Below are positions 60,384 to 64,000 of a stretch of 64,000 nt of DNA, piece by piece (the stretch's first letter is position 1; each line of letters begins with the position of its first letter). The notes below the pieces were generated by a model. It saw only the letters and a program-made list of their open reading frames with translations. It searched no databases and had not been told where the DNA came from. The translations under genes and the position numbers were made by a program. Source of the stretch: Paramarasmius palmivorus (lineage: Eukaryota; Basidiomycota; Agaricomycetes; Agaricales; Marasmiaceae); NCBI GenBank assembly GCA_037176845.1, contig JAYKXP010000108.1, positions 1 through 64,000 on the forward strand. Reading direction: 5' to 3'.

Positions 60384-63050
60384 ATGGCCAATTCGGAGGA
60401 TCCCTTTTTGCATTCCCAGCCCAACCGATACAAAGATACATGAGGGAAGATGTTAATCAACATGCGAGTGTGATCACTGATGAATTAGACACCCGTTGTC
60501 TACGTATCAAAATGCCGAGTGTCGGCAGTTGTGGAGCACCAGCTTTGATTTTTAGTCATATCTGACTGAGCATGTTTATTGTTTATCGTTAAGCAAAAAG
60601 TCGGTGTATTTCATGGTCCGTCACGGTTTAAGATAGGCTGCCAGTGCCAAGTGGATGCTATTTTTCATTATCACTTGAAGTTCCTCCGGCTTCTCGCGCA
60701 GCCCCTGGGACTCGGAGGTGATGGAGTTAAAAAGCCAAAATATCGGAGTCGATGTTGAACGTAGTACCTGTCCGAGGCCTTGCCATGCCTGACGTGGAGT
60801 CCCCAGCCTGTGCATACAATCTAGTCCACCGCAATCTTTTTTCTTTCCTTTCGAAGTGCGCCTTTTTCATTCCCAACCTCAACAAATACACAGGAGGCGG
60901 TTTCTGGGGAATCAACGTGAGTGTGATGAATTAGTAGACACCCGTTGTTAGATGCACAGTGGCTCGCTGCAGTAGACTTCAAAATGCCGAGTATCGGCAG
61001 AAGTGGCAAAGGTAACAAGCCGAGTCCCGACTGAACGGCAGCGGGTCAAAGCTAAAGTATCCAAACTAGCTGGTTTTCACTACTCCAGAGTTGAGTCAGA
61101 GTTTTATAATCTGACTGGGCACGTTTATCGTTTATCGTTTATCGCCGTCCAAGATAGGTTACATGCTATTCTTCATCCGGCTTCGCGCGCATCCCCTGGG
61201 ATCGATGCACACGATCATAGGACTTGGAGCCGAAATACCTGTCCGAGCCAATAATGTTGAACGTACCTAATCCTATTGATGAATTAATCAAAAACGCCGC
61301 TAGAAATTTGGTGCATGGTTTCAATGGATCCACAGTCTAAGCCACCGTGACCGCAATTATTATTTTTTCACTAGATGCGAAAAAAAACGTACTCGAGCCA
61401 GTGCGCAAGATTCTAATTTCTCCATCTGCTTCGGAAATTTTCTGATGTCGACGATACGGTCTTTGCTTCGTGCTATTTCCGTGTCACAGTTGCCACTCTT
61501 GATCCTAGGGCCCAACGTGAGCACAGCTGTCCTTCTCCCGACTCGGATTAGTTCGATACCGGACCTCCTTCAAGTTCCAGTGCGTTTCAAGTTTGATTGG
61601 CATGTATATCAAGCACTGGCACTGGCAGCTCACTTCGTGATTTGGCCTCAAAAGGCGGTAATGACTCGGACTCGGATGTGATCACGGACAATTGAAGTTT
61701 CATGTTCTTGTATGTGAATAAATGTAAGACGACCATGCCATCGAACGACGAACCAACTACATGTATGCTCAAATATCGGACGTTGCTGAGTCAAGCCTGA
61801 GTAACATTTAAATGATCGACGGATTAATTGGTTCGACCGTGTCGAATCATTTGGCCTCGGATGCGACCATGGCCAGAAACAATTGAATTTGGCACCCAAG
61901 TTTGGCGTTCTTGTATGCGAATAAATGCAAGACGGGTGCGATAACCGATTATGCCATCGAACCAACTACTTACCTACGTGTGCTCAAACATCGGACTTTA
62001 CTGAGTAAAGTAACATTTCAATGATCGACAGAATCGGACAGATTAACTGGTTCGACCGGGGACCTGCTGTTAGACAGATGCGATAACCGACCACGCCCAT
62101 CGAACGTCTGATGTGCGGTTTGTGTGATAATATCCACATGTTGAGCGCTGAGCACTCAAAAAATTTGAGGTAACGCTGGACTCCCAGGGATTGGGAGTGC
62201 TTTGACTCGCGAAGTGGCAAAGTAGAAAACCGACCGTGCGGCAGCGGAATAGCTTGCTCATCTAAAGTAACAGACTGAAGGTAGTCTAAACTGTGAATCA
62301 TCACTCCGAGGTCAAGTTTTGATGTCATCTGGCTGGGCACGTTTACCGCTGAGTCTAAAGTTTTAACCCAAAATAGCACCATGCTATGTGCACGTCCTTC
62401 ATCAATGTTCCTCCAGATGATCGGCATTCTCTGGGAGAGTGTGTGTCAGGATCGCCACATACGATGAACTTGAGTCGAAACATCCGAGTCAAGGGCGAAC
62501 ATACCTGTCAAATCTTTCTTGTCTGCATGGGTGAATTAATCTAAAACCCCCTGAACACTTGGAGAATTTGGTGCATGATTTAGAACAGCATGGGTAGCAG
62601 ATAGTGGTCCGTCGCCACAGTTTTGCCACCAGGCGTGAAAATGATACGAACAAACATACTCGAGCAGCGCGCAAGATTCTCCATCTGCTTCAGACCTGCC
62701 CGAAAATTTCTCAGGCTGGTGTCAACAAGGAGAAGACCTTAGTACTCAGTCTTTGCTCCGTGTATGCTGAGTGCTATCTCCATGTCTCGTTGATAGATTC
62801 CGATGTCCTAGGGCCCAACTTGAGCAGAGCTGTCGCTTTGAATGCTTCTCCCGAGCGCTGTTATGTTATGAGCCACTCAGGTTCAAAGTAGTCCGACGCC
62901 GCACCTCCTTGTTCCAGTGTGTTTGGATTGGCATCTATATTAAGCAGCTCAGACGACCTTCCTACTTTGGCCCAAAGAGGCGATAGTGAGGTGACCACGG
63001 AAAATTGAAATTGGTTACCATAGAAGCAATTTGTTCTCCTCGGACTCGGA
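60384..63050. repeat. diverged tandem repeats, main period about 1.26 kb
   Basis: Block X occurs near 60460-60790, 60905-61265 and 62200-62535; its markers are atgccgagt-tcggcag, ctgactggcacgttta and acctgtc. Block Y occurs at 61270-61690 and 62533-63020; its markers are ttggtgcatg, cgcaagattct, ctccatctgcttc, ctagggcccaac and cacggaaaattga. Both X and Y recur at about 1,265 bases, with tRNA-Val fragments between Y1 and X3. Similarity is patchy with many indels, so the duplication is old. No protein-coding gene is seen. Confidence 0.7.
61690..62106 (-). pseudogene. three tandem tRNA-Val pseudogene pieces
   Basis: Minus-strand heads at about 62106, 61963 and 61745 match the tRNA-Val 5' half (TTCGATGGC...GTTATCGCA...GTCTTACA). 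The first also keeps the anticodon region TCTAACA and a shortened 3' end (GGTCCCCGGTCGAACCA). The other two run into a shared tail (TTTATTC-CATACAAGAAC) instead of a 3' half. Spacers between heads are alike (GTCGATCATT, AATGTTACT, GTCCGAT-TTTGAGCA). Confidence 0.75.
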
Positions 63051-64000
63051 ACATGGGCTATATAGAAGTGAATGTGGAGCTATTCATACGCTGCAGAGGG
63101 CATTAGTATGTAGTTTAACTTCCAATACACCTGTCATCTGAAAGTAACGTCTTCCAAGTCGTTGTATTACTTCTCCCGCAATTGAATCGAATATAGCTCC
63201 TTCCGAGTCAAAGCATTTAAACGCATCTACATCCAGATTGGAAGACTACTCTGCCAGGTAGAAAACGAGAGTCAACCGCCGTGTTCTAGTATCTCTACTT
63301 TGGACGGATGGTACCCTGGCCTGAGCCATTTCAAGCAATTCTTGGCCTGAAATCGCATCCTGGATTTATTTTCACGGTGTCTTACAACCCTACAACGGTT
63401 TTCAGTGTAAATAAACAACATGAATATAATCAAAATACTGTACCCGTCTTACATACCATTCATGCCCTGCTCGTTATCCATAAGACATGGAGAAAGAAGA
63501 GCGAGAAAGAGAGAAGACCCTAAGGAACGTTTGATGGTCGTGATGGATATGACGTTGATGCCAAAACACGAGGCGACGTCAAGAATTTCAACCCTAACCT
63601 TTCTTTTCCCTTGACCACGATCCTGGTACCTGGCACCACATCACCAGTCGTGTGTCTGCTTCCAGGACCATTGCAACAACTTCTACTTACGATTCCGAGT
63701 AAGTCCTCATTCACCTAACAAATGTTGCTCTCAGAAGCCTTCTACGGATGAAATCATCGCGGGTGTTGCTACTTGCATGCGAATTCGAAGAAGTTTATGA
63801 ATTCCGATACCAACATGCCTATCATCTCCAGTGCTTCTCCCGCGCGCGTCCCTTTGAATTTCCTGCATCGATCGACACCCCAACAAAAAAGAACGGCGTA
63901 CCTGTCGTCTGAAATGAACGCCAAGCACATATTGTTCCCCTCGGATAAGAGGCATTTTGGTGGTTTCGTTTATGGCTATAATCGCAGCCTTTGGTGTGCT
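63051..64000. other. end of window, no recognised gene
   Basis: Short frames only on both strands; none has a motif or clear exon structure. No RNA gene seen. Confidence 0.45.

Noticed and set aside
1..64000. CRISPR arrays, bacterial operons, insertion sequences, rRNA
   Set aside because: No regularly spaced short repeats, Shine-Dalgarno gene strings, transposase frames or rRNA-like stretches were seen; intron structure is eukaryotic throughout.

Overview
The window reads as nuclear DNA of a mushroom-forming basidiomycete (Agaricomycetes). The protein genes are cut by many 45-65 bp GT-AG introns. The gene families are typical of that group: a DUF6534 membrane protein, an AA14-type copper oxygenase-like gene, a tail-anchored pyridoxamine-oxidase-like protein, MYND-finger paralogs, class II P450s and a stand-alone AMP-binding enzyme. 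The nine intact tRNA genes all carry introns. There is no operon, CRISPR array or bacterial signature. Exon joins were made by eye from splice sites and from comparing paralogs within the window.

Layout. 1-5 kb: the end of one MYND-finger gene, a second decayed MYND copy, and a P450 on the minus strand. 5.7-6.7 kb: a PNPOx-like FMN-type protein with a C-terminal membrane anchor. 11.4-12.6 kb: an intact bHLH transcription factor. 18.3-23.4 kb: a third, decayed MYND copy and a second, frameshifted P450. 23.6-25.7 kb: an F-box protein. 27.3-29.8 kb: a SAM methyltransferase and peptide-methionine sulfoxide reductase A, convergent. 32-35.2 kb: a single-pass membrane protein and an intact AMP-dependent synthetase-like enzyme. 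36-39 kb: a possible small gene and a DUF6534 protein. 40-47 kb: tRNA-Thr, then a tandem duplication carrying two paralogous ~150-aa proteins of unknown family. One duplicated unit holds an inverted-repeat element with a small C2H2-like ORF. 50.6-52.4 kb: tRNA-Met and a frameshift-ridden AA14-like gene. 53.4-56.7 kb: an array of decayed, repeated exon/intron modules. 57.3-60.4 kb: seven tRNA-Val genes with three anticodons around a disordered 433-aa protein gene. 60.4-63.1 kb: a decaying ~1.26 kb tandem repeat with tRNA-Val pseudogene pieces.

Functional reading. I see no convincing single pathway. P450s, a methyltransferase and an adenylating enzyme are all present, but they lie kilobases apart among unrelated genes, so a metabolite cluster is only weakly suggested. 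The stronger theme is local duplication and decay. MYND, P450, AA14-like and tRNA-Val copies carry small indels while keeping splice sites and most motifs. Intact multi-exon genes nearby (bHLH, AMP-binding enzyme, methyltransferase, MsrA) argue that the indels are mostly real rather than base-calling error. Large parts of 6.7-11.4, 13-18, 46.7-50.5 and 63-64 kb hold nothing I can assign.
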